Shown here one piece after another: positions 1 to 12,174 of a DNA stretch of 64,000 nucleotides. The DNA comes from Eurosta solidaginis. Its lineage: Eukaryota; Arthropoda; Insecta; Diptera; Tephritidae. Within the stretch, counting starts at the first letter, position 1. The number at the start of each line of letters is the position of its first letter. The stretch is from positions 287,591,693 to 287,655,692 of the forward strand of contig NC_090319.1 in the NCBI RefSeq assembly GCF_040869045.1, written 5' to 3'. The notes beneath the pieces are model-generated. The model was not told where the DNA came from and made no database searches. It was given only the letters and a program-made list of their open reading frames with translations. Made by a program: the position numbers and the translations under genes.

Positions 1-84
1 CTGCTTTATTGTTGTTGTGGCTTCATTTACTTAGCATCAGACTAGTGATGTGAGTATCATTTAGTGTCACTAATATTCGTCACA
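1..84. repeat. 3' end of a gypsy-like LTR, cut by the window edge
   Basis: The segment ends in TTCGTCACA followed by ATAT, exactly like the LTR at 9807-10350, and the preceding bases resemble the same LTR tail. Only the terminal part lies in the window, so whether it is a solo LTR or part of a full element cannot be told. Confidence 0.65.
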
Positions 85-902
85 ATATGTTATTACCCTC
101 TGACATGGAAAATTTATCGATATGTCACAAAATTTTAAAGTTTTACCAGTTTGCTTTCTTTTTATCGGTAAGTAATATATTTTTTATCAAAAATTTATCG
201 ATTTTAATCCAAATGTTATCGATTCGACATCAATGTTGCTGATGGTTACATTCTGTCGTTGAGTGGACTTTATGCCCTCATCAAAACAAAAACAAATAAA
301 TATGATTTTGATCCCAAATTTATTGCCAAATTTAAACTATAGAGCCCCCACTTACATATTTATGCTTACATACCTACGTATTATGATGAATCCATAAACT
401 TATGTATAATTTCTATTAACAAACAAGAGAGTTGTATAAGCTTAAGCACCGATATACATAGCATGTGAAATAATAAAATTTTTTTTATTAAAAAATATAC
501 ATATGTACATACTTAAACTTTATGTAGGTAAATAAGTAAATACTGAGAAGTGTTTGCGCAAGCCCGCCACAAGTTTCTTTAATTTCGGTTGGGCAGTACC
601 TACAACATACATATGCCTTTCTCATAAATATATATCACTTGTAAAACGTGTAAACAAGAAACGCGCCAGCTGGCTATTTGTTGTTGGCGTCAGTCTGGCT
701 ATAGTAAAGGCATTTAACTTTATCGCACTTACAACACATATTCTCACACATTCAAACGTATATCAACGCACAAACGTTAATTTGTATGTAATTTTTATTT
801 TATTTTTAAATTTACTTCGCTTTTTTATTCCACTTCTCTACTGAACTTTCATTAGCACACCATGATCGCATTGCATACTCGTGTGTAAAGCTCGAAGTTT
901 TT
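85..902. other. AT-rich gap without a recognisable gene
   Basis: Bases 110-240 carry several TTATCGAT-like words, a small version of the block at 6910-7445. The rest is AT-rich sequence with TACATA microsatellite-like tracts. A 96-codon open frame at 554-844 shows no domain and no codon signal, so it is not annotated as a gene. Confidence 0.5.
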
Positions 903-3900
903 ATACTCAGTTGAGCAGAGCTCACAGAGTATATTAAGTTTGATTGGATAACGGTTGGTTGTACATATATAAAGGAATCGAGATAGATATAGACTTCCAT
1001 ATATCAAAATAATCAGGATCGAAAAAAAATTTGATTGAGCCATGTCCGTCCGTCCGTCCGTCCGTCCGTTAACACGATAACTTGAGTAAATTTTGAGGTA
1101 TCTTGATGAAATTTGGTATGTAGGTTCCTGAGCACTCATCTCAGATCGCTATTTAAAATGAACGATATCGGACTATAACCACGCCCACCTTTTCGATATC
1201 GAAAATTTCGAAAAACCGCAAAAATGCGATAATTCATTACAAAAGACCGACAAAGCGACGAAACTTGGTAGACGAGTTGAACTTATGACGCAAAATAGAA
1301 AATTAGTAAAACTTTGGACAATGGGCGTGGCACCGCCCACTTTTAAAAGAAGGTAATTTAAAAATTTTGCAAGCTGAAATTTGGCAGTCGTTGAAGATAT
1401 CATGATGAAATTTGGCAGGAACGTTACTCTTATTACTATATGTACGCTTAATAAAAATTAGCAAAATCGGAGAAGGACCACGCCCACTTTAAAAAAAAAA
1501 AATTTTTTTAAAGTAAAATTTTAACAAAAAATTTAATATCTTTGCAGTATATAAGTAAATTATGTCAAGATTCAACTCCAGTAATGATATGGTGCAACAA
1601 AATACAAAAATAAAAGAAAATTTAAAAATGGGCGTGGCTCCGCCCTTTTTCATTTAATTTGTCTAGGATACTTTTAACGCCATAAGTCGAACAAAAATTA
1701 ACCAATCCTTTTGAAATTTTGTAGGGGCATAGATTTTATGGCGTTAACTGTTTTCTGTGAAAATGGGCGAATCGGTTGATGTAAGGCCCAGTTTTTATAC
1801 TCAGTCTTCCGTCTGTCCTTCCGCATGGCCGTTAACACGATAACTTGAGCAAAAATCGATATATCTTTACTAAACTCAGTTCACGTACTTATCTGAACTC
1901 ACTTTATCTTGGTATGAAAAATGAACGAAATCCGACTATGACCACGCCCACTTTTTCGATATCGAAAATTACGAAAAATGAAAAAAATGCCATAATTCTA
2001 TACCAAATACGAAAAAAGGGATGAAATATGGTAAGGTAATTGGACTGTTTTATTGACACGAAATATAACTTTAGAAAAAACTTTATAAAATGGTTGTGAC
2101 ACCTACCATATTAAGTAGAAGAAAATGAAAAAGTTCTGCAGGGCGAAATAAAAAACCCTTAAAATCTTGGCAGGTATTACATATATAAATAAATTAGCGG
2201 TATCCAACAGATGATGTTCTGGGTCACCCTGGTCCACATTTTGGTCGATATCTGGAAAACGCCTTCACATATACAACTACCACCACTCCCTTTTAAAACT
2301 CTCATTAATACCTTTAATTTGATACCCATATCGTACAAACTCATTCTAGAGTCACCCCTGGTCCACCTTTATGGCGATATTTCGAAAAGGCGAACACCTA
2401 TAGAACGAAGGCCCACTCCCTTTTAAAAATACTCATTAACACCTTTCATTTGATACCCATATCGTACAAACGCATTCTAGAGTCACACCTGGTCCATCTT
2501 TATGGCGATATCTCGAAAAGGCGTCCACCTATAGAACTAAGGCCCACTCCCTCTTAAAATACTCATTAACTCCTTTCGTTTGATACCCATATCATACAAA
2601 CAAATTCTAAAGTCACCCCTGGTCCACCTTTATGGCGATATCTCGAAAAGGCGAACACCTATAAAACGAAGGCCCACTCCCTTTTAAAAATACTGATTAA
2701 CACCTTTCATTTGATACCCATATCGTAAAAACAAATTCTAGGGTCACCCCTGGTCCACCTTTATTGCGATACCTCGAAAATGCGTCCACCTATAGAACTA
2801 AGGCCCACTCCCTCTTAAAATACTCATTAACTCCTTTCGTTTGATACCCATATTGCACAAACGAATTTTAGAGTCACCCCTGGCCCACCTTTATGGCGAT
2901 ATCTCGAAACGGCGTCCACCTATGGAACTAAGGATTGCTTCCTTTTAAAATGCTCATTAACACCTTTCATTTGATACCCATATCGTACAAACGCATTCTA
3001 GAGTCACCCCTGGTCCATCTTTACGGCGATATCTCGAAAAGGCGTCCATCTATAGAACTTAGGTCCACGTCCTTTTAAAATACTCATTAATACCTTTCAT
3101 TTGATACCCATATCGTACAAACGCATTCTAGAGTCAACCCTGATCCACCTTTATGGCGATATCTCGAAACGGCGTCCACCTATGGAACTAAGGATTACTT
3201 CCTTTTAAAATGGTCATTAACACCTTTCATTTGATACCCATATCGTACAAACGCATTCTAAAGTCACCCCTGATCCATCTTTACGGCGATATCTCGAAAA
3301 GGCGTCCATCTATAGAACTTAGGTCTAAGAGTCACCCCTGGTCCACCTTTATGGCGATATCTCGAAAAGGCGAACACCTATAAAACGAAGGCCCACTCCC
3401 TTTTAAAAATACTGATTAACACCTTTCATTTGATACCCATATCGTAAAAACAAATTCTAGGGTCACCCCTGGTCCACCTTTATTGCGATACCTCGAAAAT
3501 GCGTCCACCTATAGAACTAAGGCCCACTCCCTCTTAAAATACTCATTAACTCCTTTCGTTTGATACCCATATTGCACAAACGAATTCTAGAGTCACCCCT
3601 GGTCCACCTTTATGGCGATATCTCGAAAAGGGGTCCACCTATAGAACTAAGCCCCACGCCCTTTTAAAATAATCATTAACACCTTTCATTTGATACCCAT
3701 ATCATACAAACAAATTCTAAAGTCACCCCTGGTCCACCTTTATGGCGATATCTCGAAAAGGCGAACACCTATAAAACGAAGGCCCACTCCCTTTTAAAAA
3801 TACTGATTAACACCTTTCATTTGATACCCATATCGTAAAAACAAATTCTAGGGTCACCCCTGGTCCACCTTTATTGCGATACCTCGAAAATGCGTCCACC

Positions 3901-5335
3901 TATAGAACTAAGGCCCACTCCCTCTTAAAATACTCATTAACTCCTTTCGTTTGATACCCATATTGCACAAACGAATTTTAGAGTCACCCCTGGCCCACCT
4001 TTATGGCGATATCTCGAAACGGCGTCCACCTATGGAACTAAGGATTGCTTCCTTTTAAAATGCTCATTAACACCTTTCATTTGATACCCATATCGTACAA
4101 ACGCATTCTAGAGTCACCCCTGGTCCATCTTTACGGCGATATCTCGAAAAGGCGTCCATCTATAGAACTTAGGTCCACGTCCTTTTAAAATACTCATTAA
4201 TACCTTTCATTTGATACCCATATCGTACAAACGCATTCTAGAGTCAACCCTGATCCACCTTTATGGCGATATCTCGAAACGGCGTCCACCTATGGAACTA
4301 AGGATTACTTCCTTTTAAAATGCTCATTAACACCTTTCATTTGATACCCATATCGTACAAACGCATTCTAGAGTCACCCCTGGTCCATCTTTACGGCGAT
4401 ATCTCGAAAAGGCGTCCATCTATAGAACTTAGGTCTAAGAGTCACCCCTGGTCCACCTTTATGGCGATATCTCGAAACGGCGTCCACCTATGGAACTAAG
4501 GATTACTTCCTTTTAAAATGGTCATTAACACCTTTCATTTGATACCCATATCGTACAAACGCATTCTAAAGTCACCCCTGATCCATCTTTACGGCGATAT
4601 CTCGAAAAGGCGTCCATCTATAGAACTTAGGTCTAAGAGTCACCCCTGGTCCACCTTTATGGCGATATCTCGAAACGGCGTCCACCTATAGAACTAAGGA
4701 TTACTTCCTTTTAAAATGCTCATTAACACCTTTCATTTGATACCCATATCGTACAAACGCATTCTAGAGTCACCCCTGGTCCATCTTTACGGCGATATCT
4801 CGAAAAGGCGTCCATCTATAGAACTTAAGTCTAAGAGTCACCCCTGGTCCACCTTTATGGCGATATCTCGAAACGGCGTCCACCTATGGAACTAAGGATT
4901 ACTTCCTTTTAAAATGCTCATTAACACCTTTCATTTGATACCCATATCGTACAAACGCATTCTAGAGTCAACCCTGATCCACCTTTATGGCGATATCTAG
5001 AAAAGGCGACCACCTATACAACAACCACCACTCCCTTTTAAAATACTCATTAACACCTTTCATTTGATACCCATATCATACAAACGCATTCTAGAGTCAA
5101 CCCTGATCCACCTTTATGGCTATATCACTAAATGGCGTCCACCTATAGAACTATGGCCCACTGCCTCGTAAAATACTCCTTAATGCCTTTCATTTGATAC
5201 ACATGTCATACAAACACATTCCAGGGTTCCCCTCGGTTCATTTTCCTACATGGTTATTTTCCCTTATGTTGTCACCATAGCTCTCAACTGAGTATGTAAT
5301 GTTCGGTTACACCCGAACTTAACCTTCCTTACTTG
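903..5335 (+). mobile_element. DINE-1/INE-1-like rolling-circle element (Helentron-type), family A, copy 1
   Basis: This is a non-autonomous element. The 5' part begins TACTCAGTTGAGCAGAGCTC and carries the GCCATGTCCGTCCGTCCG block and repeated CACGCCCAC/GGGCGTGG words typical of DINE-1/INE-1 repeats. A second head-like module starts near 1795. The 3' end has CTCAACTGAGTA, which is the inverted complement of the 5' TACTCAGTTGAG, then a GTTCGG/CCGAAC hairpin, then CTTACTTG running into T. Sub-terminal inverted repeats, a 3' hairpin, a central tandem array and ends in T-runs are the known architecture of DINE-1/Helentron elements. At 4.4 kb it is far longer than usual because of the array. There is no coding capacity. 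Assignment to Helentrons is by architecture, not by a search. Confidence 0.75.
2211..5270 (+). repeat. Minisatellite of ~130-bp monomers inside family A copy 1
   Basis: About 23 units contain TTGATACCCATATCGTAC, CACCCCTGGTCCACC and GGCGATATCTCGAAAAGG. Spacing of the TTAAC landmark is 130 and 131 bp between 2436, 2566 and 2697. Larger duplications exist: 2601-3320 recurs at 3711-4430, an offset of 1,110 bp. A truncated-unit junction (AGGTCTAAGAGTC) recurs at about 3323, 4433, 4632 and 4830. Open frames through the array are products of the repeat, not genes. Confidence 0.9.
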
Positions 5336-5539
5336 TTTTTTTTTTTCGTTTTCCAAATAAAATTGCCTGCCACATTGAATGCGAGCACAATATATGTATG
5401 TAAAGCAAACTTTAGACATCTCTTCTTGCCACAACTTTGTTGATTACCCGTTTTCGGTTTACCCCTATTTTAGAACGGAGATGTTTTACTTTAGGGTGTT
5501 AAACTTTTTGCGTCTCTTGCCTCGAAGAGGGCATCTGCA

Positions 5540-6690
5540 GAGGAGATGTTCAACACTTTCTGCGTCCTTTCCTCGCTAGTTCATCAGCAACACAGTTCAT
5601 AGATACACTACCTGGGAGCCTGGAACCCCCATCAACACTATGCTGCACTCAGAGGATAGCTCGTTTAGCAGCTATCTGCAATATATTGCTACATTTGATG
5701 AAATGGTTCTGCAACTATTATCCGATTCTTAGAAAGTAACCATCGAGCAGCCCCCTTTACGGCTGTTAGTTCTGCTGAAAGATACTGCAATGACTGCCCA
5801 CATTGCCATCGAGTTTGCAGCCATCTGTGAAGATTGCTGTATATTCTGGGTCATAAAGAATTTGTTGTCTAGATAAATACTCGAATTGGTGTAATCTATT
5901 TGACGTATCGGGTATGGTCCCCAAAACGCCAGTATGACCAAACTTGATATCGCTCCAGGGTAATACAAATCTCAGTCAAACTGCATTATTGCTCGCTTGT
6001 AGTTTACTATACAGGGCTATCGGTGGAAGGTGCCGTAATGTAAGCATTGCTCCTGACCCCTGCACTTTAGCGCTGTTTCTCTCAAGTGGCACATGGCCTA
6101 ACTGGATCTTTCCTCGACATTTTTTTCTAGTTCAATTTTCTGTCTAAAATAATTCCCAGTTATTTTATCTCCGCCGAAAATTTCAGCCTCACCCAGTCCG
6201 GTTGCGGCGGTTTGTAAAATTGTATTTTGAAGCGTCTGGTGAATAGAAGCGTTTCAGTCTTCGCCATCACTTTGAGGCCACTTGCATAGAACCAGTCCTC
6301 TAAAAGTATAAATGTGGCCTGCAGTGGGTCATTAGGAGTCTGAAATATTTTGTGTTTTAGCTATGCCATCGTCGTAGGCTATAGTTTGACAACCAGCCAC
6401 TTTTAGATTCTAGAGTAAAGTAGTCAACGTTAGATTCTACAGTAGAGGGAATAAAGCGCCTCTTATATCGTATTTTGGAGTAGTCTCCCAGGCTTGATAG
6501 GATAGTTCTTCTTTTTAGAAGTTGCTCCACCAATTTCACAAAAGGTTGATCCAACCCCATATGTAGTTAGGAGTCGATTACTTCTTACTGATAGACGTTG
6601 TTAAACGCTTCCTCTTCATGGCAATCTCTTTCTCCATCCTAGTGGTGACAGCATGAAAAGCTGTCCCGATGGACTTTCGTTTGTAGCATA
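5540..6690 (-). pseudogene. Non-LTR retrotransposon remnant: reverse transcriptase plus RNase H
   Basis: Reading the minus strand and allowing stops and frame changes gives a run typical of the C-terminal half of a jockey/R1/LOA-type pol protein. Near 6690-6640 a piece reads TAFHAVTTRMEKE. Near 6560-6470 it reads GLDQPFVKLVEQLLKRRTI. A decayed YADD-box region (CQTIAYDDGIA) lies near 6390-6355. Near 6335-6130 it reads LLEDWFYASGLKVMAKTE, then LLFTRRFKIQFYKPP and LGIILDRKLN. RNase H follows with IFTDGCKLDGNVGS near 5810 and the final acidic motif CVADELARKG near 5570. Several in-frame stops and lost blocks make it non-functional. The order RT then RNase H places it among RNase H-bearing non-LTR clades, and the exact clade is uncertain. 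Confidence 0.75.
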
Positions 6691-6909
6691 ATTGTATGCT
6701 AATATATAAGAAAATAAATGAATGGATTTTTTTTTGAAAGATTTTGTATGACCTCCCCTGAAATTTGGTTTGGCGAAAGACCGGTTTTGGGGGTTGTGCT
6801 ATTTTAAGTGGCGTTTTTCTGGCTCTGGAAATAGCACAAGATCTAAACCAAATTTGAAAAGGGATGCAGGTAAATCGTTCCAACATACATCCAATATTCA
6901 CCCTAGTCA

Positions 6910-7445
6910 TTGCAATGCGGTAAACTGTTATCGGTTATCGATTCATTAAAGGTGTGTTATCGATGAGGTATAGGCAAATTTTTGATTTGTTGTTAAAGTG
7001 TTATAAGTTTGCTATCTGTAATAAAGGGTATCGATGAGTTATAGATTTTGTAGAGATGAATTATCGGCTTGTTATCAAAGATCTGTCGATTTTTCTATAA
7101 GTTATCGATAATTTATTGAAAAGTTATCGACATGCTATCAACAAGGTACTGATTTTCTATAGAAAGATGTCGATTTATAACAATTAGTAATCGGCGTGTA
7201 ATGGATTTGCTATCAACAGTTATCGTTTTTTGTATAAAATAGGCTATCGATATATTGTCAAAAGCTTTCGATTTATTATTGAAAAATTATCTATTATTTA
7301 TGGATAAATTATCAAAAAGTTATTAATTTTTTAAGGAAAAATCATCGATTTTTTATCGGAAAACTATCTATTTGTTATCGGTGTGCTATATATTTGTTGT
7401 AAAAAATATACCGATTCGTTATCGAAAGAATGCGATGACTTGGCG
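6910..7445. repeat. AT-rich block of degenerate TTATCGAT words
   Basis: Words such as TTATCGAT, TATCGATA, TTATCGG and GTTATCAA recur every 20-30 bp for over 500 bp without a clean monomer. The core resembles the DRE/BEAF word (TATCGATA, CGATA) known in flies. Whether it is an old tandem repeat or a protein-binding cluster cannot be decided from sequence. Confidence 0.6.
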
Positions 7446-7510
7446 ATATCAAACGTATAACTCGATGATAATAATTTCCTATAGACAATAAGCCGATGTG
7501 TAGGTAACGG

Positions 7511-7625
7511 ATGTTTTTTTTTTTTTTTTTTTTTTTTTTAATGGACGTTGTGGCAGCGCGCTGCCCTCAAGTGGCCCAATGAAACCAGGCTAATCCTGTT
7601 CACGCGATCGATTTATATATATATA
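7511..7625 (+). repeat. Dispersed repeat C, copy 1 (poly-T plus GCAGCGCGCTGC palindrome)
   Basis: A long T-run is followed by AATGGACGTTGTGG, the perfect palindrome GCAGCGCGCTGC, CTCAAGTGGCCCAATG and an ATCGATTTATATATAT tail. The same ~90 bp occurs at 21480-21572. The palindrome and T-run suggest one end of a mobile element. Confidence 0.7.
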
Positions 7626-8351
7626 TAATAACTTTTTTGTTTTTTTTTGTCTTTTTTGGGCAGCGGTTACGGAAAATAGTCCGATCAATATTTTTTTTAA
7701 CAAACGAGACGATGCATATAGATATAAGTAACATTATATATAGTGGCAACACTACGCCCGAATACCATTTTGAATAATCGACGCAAATTGAGCAACGCGT
7801 AATTGGTAGGATTCTTCCATACTCTAGGTGATGCTGTTTTCAAATTAAAAATATTCATAAATTAACACACCCTATTATATATACATACATACATTTAAAT
7901 GTAAATCTAACATTTGCCACAAATACATACATTCTTACAACTTCTCGTTGTTGCTTTTACACACAATCTATTCCAGAAAAACTACTGTTACCAACTTTTT
8001 TTCATTTAGCATTAACTAGCTACCAGGTTCATCGACTGTTCAGTTTGTTCATTCGTACTTTGGCACTTTGGCTTCTAATAAGATTGCATAGCCCCGCCCT
8101 GCTGCCACGGCTGCTGCAAAGAAAAATTGCTACGTGAATACTTCACATGCCTATGCAATACATAGTTGCGAGAACTTTCATCCGTCTTTTGCCGGCTTGG
8201 TGGTTATATTGTGTTCATGGTCAATGGCCGCATAAGGCATTACGCAGAGTATTATGATATAATCTTGCGACGGGCGTGCGCCATCTCTCATATTCTTGTT
8301 TGTGACAGTTACATATACATATTACCTCACTTGGACGTACTTATATGTACA
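7626..8351. other. Gap: AT-rich, no gene seen
   Basis: The region holds T-runs, TACATA tracts and unremarkable sequence. An 82-codon open frame at 8166-8414 runs into the fold-back element and has no recognisable domain. Confidence 0.4.
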
Positions 8352-8845
8352 TTAGGGTGGACCGATTTATATGGACGAAAGTTAACCGATATCGCGCCAT
8401 CGATTTTTCGATAGGATTTGGGCTCAAGAAAAAAAGTTCTACTACGCATACCCTAAAAATTATTTTCTAGCCTGCGAAATTTCATTTTTTTACTTTTTTT
8501 CGACTTTGATTTTTAAGGTTTTTTTTCATGACCCACTAAAAAATGCTCATATGTATACCCTGTCCGACCCAAAAATGTCCGCTAAAAACGTTGTCGATAA
8601 CAGTTTTTTGGGTCGGACAGGGTATATGTACATGAAAATTTTACAATCATATCAACATTTTTTTAGTAGGTCATGAAAAAACCTTAAAAATCAAAGTCGA
8701 AAAAAGTCAAAAAAATGAAATTTCGCAGGCTCGAAATTTATTTTTTTGGGAATGCTTAGTGGAACTTTTCTTTCCTGAGCCCAAATCCTATCTAAAATCG
8801 ATGGCGCGATATCGGTTAATAAATCGACCCAGTCTAATATACATA
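8352..8845. mobile_element. Fold-back element with ~225-bp inverted arms
   Basis: The left arm (about 8352-8575) and right arm (about 8604-8845) are near-complementary over their whole length. Shared landmarks are ACCGATATCGCGCCATCGAT near the outside, GCCTGCGAAATTTCATTTTT in the middle and CCCTGTCCGACCC beside a loop of about 28 bp. The outer ends read TTAGGGTGGACCGATTTAT and, on the opposite strand, TTAGACTGGGTCGATTTAT. There is no ORF. This fits a MITE or fold-back DNA element. No clear target duplication is seen. Confidence 0.8.
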
Positions 8846-9179
8846 CATGTATTCCAATTACTACTGCGCCTATAACGCCACCACATGTTACATTTTTTTC
8901 GCCTTTTTTCCTAATATTTTATCAAGTTTTTCTACTTTGCTCTATATAATCCAGCTTTACCGACTTTCTTGTTGGATTTTGTTGCTTACTTTTAATGTTT
9001 TATTTTTTTATCTTTTGCTTGAAATCTCTATATTTACACAAAAGCTTTTGCAGACAATTTATATTAGCAGTGTGAAAATTATTTCTTTAAAATAACAAAA
9101 TGTTTACAGTCAGTCTCAATGCTGAAATTAGATAGTATGCATGAGCATAGGTATTGCCTTACCAAGACTACATCTCTCA
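8846..9179. other. Gap: no gene seen
   Basis: AT-rich sequence. The open frame at 8847-9095 is hydrophobic low-complexity translation with no domain. Confidence 0.4.
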
Positions 9180-10790
9180 ACCTGCCTTCCGATTTCGTGT
9201 AGTAAACACAGAAACCGCGTTCGTTGAGCTTAAAAATCTCTTTTGCCGATGACAGTCATAGCTCGTGAGCCAGCACCACGTCAAACGAAGTTTCAGAATG
9301 AAGCTTGTCCACCTGCAACACCTTCGTCCTCGGGATACCTTTCTACCTTGCCCGTTTTTGGCGTCTTATAATTGTTTTCTTGGGGGTCGTTCTTACTATG
9401 GCGTAGATGAAATCTGGCTGTATCCCAGGACATTTCCCCAAGCTCCGTGTAGAGTTTTTTCACCGCTTGTTTGATTGTTTGAAAATTGTGGTGGTGCTAA
9501 CCCTCTTTTATAGGCTGAAGTCCTCGAAGTATTTTCCGACCCTATGTCTGTATTTAAACGGTTCAGCGCATCCTCTGGTTTCACTTCCCATAGGATTCAT
9601 TAGGTATGGTATCCTCGGGATTTACGCTTTATCAACCACCTCAAACGCTCGTGCCTTGCCTTTGGAGATTTTGACCTCTGGCGACCTCAGTGTCCCGATA
9701 TTTTAACACACTTCCGTTTTCTCAGGTCCTCCGGAAACATCTACATTATTAATCGCGAGAGCAAGAATCTAAGCCAGCAAACATTGTCGGAGGCGCTTGC
9801 TAATATTGTAACGAATTTAGTGCAATTCCGCTTATTTGCAACATTCTACTAACGTTCGTATCGCTAAACTGTTGATCAAATAATTCCAATATTCAATAAT
9901 GCAAAATGGTCTTTATTAGAGTACTTCACAATAAAACTTATACTTCGCAACCAATAGCGTGCTTAAATCAAACTGATTCTGCTTACTCAGCTTTTGCTCC
10001 TTTTATACTCTGTGCTGTGTTGTTCGCATACTTCTAGGCGCGTCTTCTTATAGAATTTACTACTTGTTTACCAGCTGTAAACTCAACAGCTATAACTACA
10101 GATGCACGTTTATAGCTTCTCATACGCGCGTGTATATGTGAGTGATACTTCGACCGATGATTGCATACTTTTGTGAGCATCTCAGATATATTCATGTATA
10201 TGTGTGAGAACTACTTTGCTGATGATTGCATACTTTTGTGAGTATCTATCTGCTGCTGTATGTACATATGTGTAGACATAATGATTGATTTGTTTATGTA
10301 GATACAAGTGACTGCTTAGTATCGGCTTAGTGTTGCTAATATTCGTCACAATATCAACCAGCGCGACAGTCAGGGACTGGTTCGTAACGTTACTCGTCCT
10401 CTCTTGAATAGACAGATTCTCTGAGAAAAAGTTACTTTCATTTGTTTTTTCATGCATTTCCTCATCTTTGCTCTATAGTGCTTGCATATCGCAACAATTT
10501 TTCCTACTTTCTGACATACATTTTTCGAGATAATTGCTTCATGGGTTGTGGTCTCTTAATGCTGATATGCACTTTGGAAGGGTTCTCTTATCATGCCATT
10601 TTCGCATCCTTCTCCACTCGCTTACACAGTTAAGACTAGCCTGCACTTCCATCACGGAGCTAATTGATTTTCCGGTGATTTCGCTATCCAACACACGCGT
10701 CCCTATTCTCCTTTACGAATCCTCCTTATCTATATTACAAAAGTCTGAGTAACTGATCTTCGTCGTAAGACCACCTGTCGCTCAATGGCG
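9180..10790 (-). pseudogene. Possible retroelement gag-like remnant interrupted by a solo LTR
   Basis: On the minus strand, 10790-10355 and 9806-9180 give stretches that read like coding sequence, although with stops. Near 10700-10545 a frame reads SISSVMEVQASLNCVSEWRR. Directly upstream of the LTR junction a frame reads ERTSNVTNQSLTVALVDI, and beyond the LTR, after removing one ATAT copy, it continues SKRLRQ. Further on there is PEVKISKGKARAFEVV. I do not recognise a family with certainty. The style resembles ORF1/gag of non-LTR elements. No catalytic motif is visible, so this is a guess about origin. Confidence 0.3.
9807..10350 (+). repeat. Solo LTR, Ty3/gypsy-like, with ATAT target duplication
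   Basis: The 544-bp sequence begins TGTAACGAA and ends TTCGTCACA (imperfect terminal inverted repeat, TG...CA ends) and is flanked on both sides by ATAT (9803-9806, 10351-10354). A 4-bp duplication with an ATAT target fits Ty3/gypsy elements of the 17.6/297 type. No internal coding region follows, so it is a solo LTR. Related LTRs lie at 1-84, 47090-48392 and 61163-61717. Confidence 0.8.
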
Positions 10791-11773
10791 GCTCATGAGT
10801 TTAAGATTTAGTATACAAAAGAAAAACTGTCTGTCACAATTTCGCCCCTGACTATTGTAACACTTTCATTACTTCCATAGGAAGCGCTGTATCGGGAAGG
10901 CTCCGTTGAATTAAAATACCTCTTGGTTTAAAATCGTTAAATATCAATCATCTTTTCCTACCCTAGCTGAAGGTGGTATTTCGGTCAAAGTTGATGAAAG
11001 CCATGTGCACCTTCAAAATAGAAATTTCGTATGCTAAAATCTACTAAAATGTTATTATATCTACGGCTTCGGCCCTTGTTTAGTCTTCCTTACTTGTCTC
11101 GATGTTATTATTATTTTTCTATTTTCCACTCCACTCTATTATTCTTTAGTTCTATTCAATTTTGAACTCAATTTCTTCCTCCTTCAAAATGTTTCTCTTT
11201 TATTTCGTCCTATTTTTAGTGTTTGTTTTTCTTTGCTTAGCGCCATTGTATTCCCACAGAGCAACTTGTGCGTGATGTGCCACAAAAGTGCTTGCTAACA
11301 ATGTAAACAAATGTTTCTTTATTTTTTTAGCAGTTCTCCGTGGAGAGCTATTTGGTGGCTTCTTTATTGCACAATGCATTTGAGTTAACCCAAAATCCTC
11401 AGCTAAATTCGGTCAAGATAGAGTTAGCCATTAATTGCTTGTGTTTTGGCACTAAAATTTGTTGTTTGGAGAAGTACGAAGTGCTTTATGTAGGTACGAA
11501 ATCATTTCATTTGCATTTAGGGTATTCACGCAGTGCCACGGCATGTAATATTGTCATAATATTTATGTGTTTTGGCACTTGCTGAATCTACTTGTAATAT
11601 TTGAAAATTTTTTTACAGTAATAAGTTTATAATATTATAATAATACATACATTTGTACGGCTTATGAACAGTGCACACTGGTCGGTCTTATATGGAGTTG
11701 GTAGCCAAAAATACTTCCAGTAGAGATATCAACGTGAAACTTTTGTCACGGCTTTACAAATATGTGAGAATTA
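10791..11773. other. Gap: possible DINE-type 3' terminus at 11085-11096, otherwise nothing
   Basis: The word CTTCCTTACTTG at 11085-11096, preceded by CGGCTTCGGCC, copies the terminal word of the DINE families elsewhere in the window, so an unrecognised DINE-like remnant may end here. The rest is T-rich sequence. The open frame at 11340-11585 has no domain I know. Confidence 0.35.
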
Positions 11774-12173
11774 TTATACCTTTCATGAACATGAAATGGT
11801 ATATTAACTTTGGTCCGATGTTTGTAACGTTGAGAAATATAGAAGATAGAATCACCATTAAGTATACCAAATTGATCAGGGTGACGAACTGAGTTGATAT
11901 AGTCATGTCCGTCCGTCTGTCTGTTTGAACGCAAACTAGTCCCTCAAATTTTGAGATATCTGAATGAAATTTGGCACTAGGATGTATTTTCGTATTATAT
12001 TAGACATTTGTGGGATCCGGTAGGATCGGACCACTATAACATATATCTCCCATACAACCGATCGTTCAGATAAGACGATTTTGGTCATTCCTACCGCAAT
12101 TTAGAAAATATAAACGTGAAACTCAGTGATATATATTCTAATATATCATAGAATATATCCTGAAAAAATCACT
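11774..12173 (+). mobile_element. DINE-like family B, copy 1, left part
   Basis: It starts TTATACCTTTCATGAACATG and carries GATATAGTCATGTCCGTCCG and the CCCATACAACCGATCG word. It aligns along its length with the minus-strand copy at 43007-44121. It breaks at about 12173, where Helitron sequence begins, and resumes at 19373. Confidence 0.75.
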
Positions 12174-12174
12174 T

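Noticed and set aside
2211..5270. Array considered as a CRISPR
   Set aside because: The units are contiguous ~130-bp tandem copies without unique spacers, in a eukaryotic transposon.
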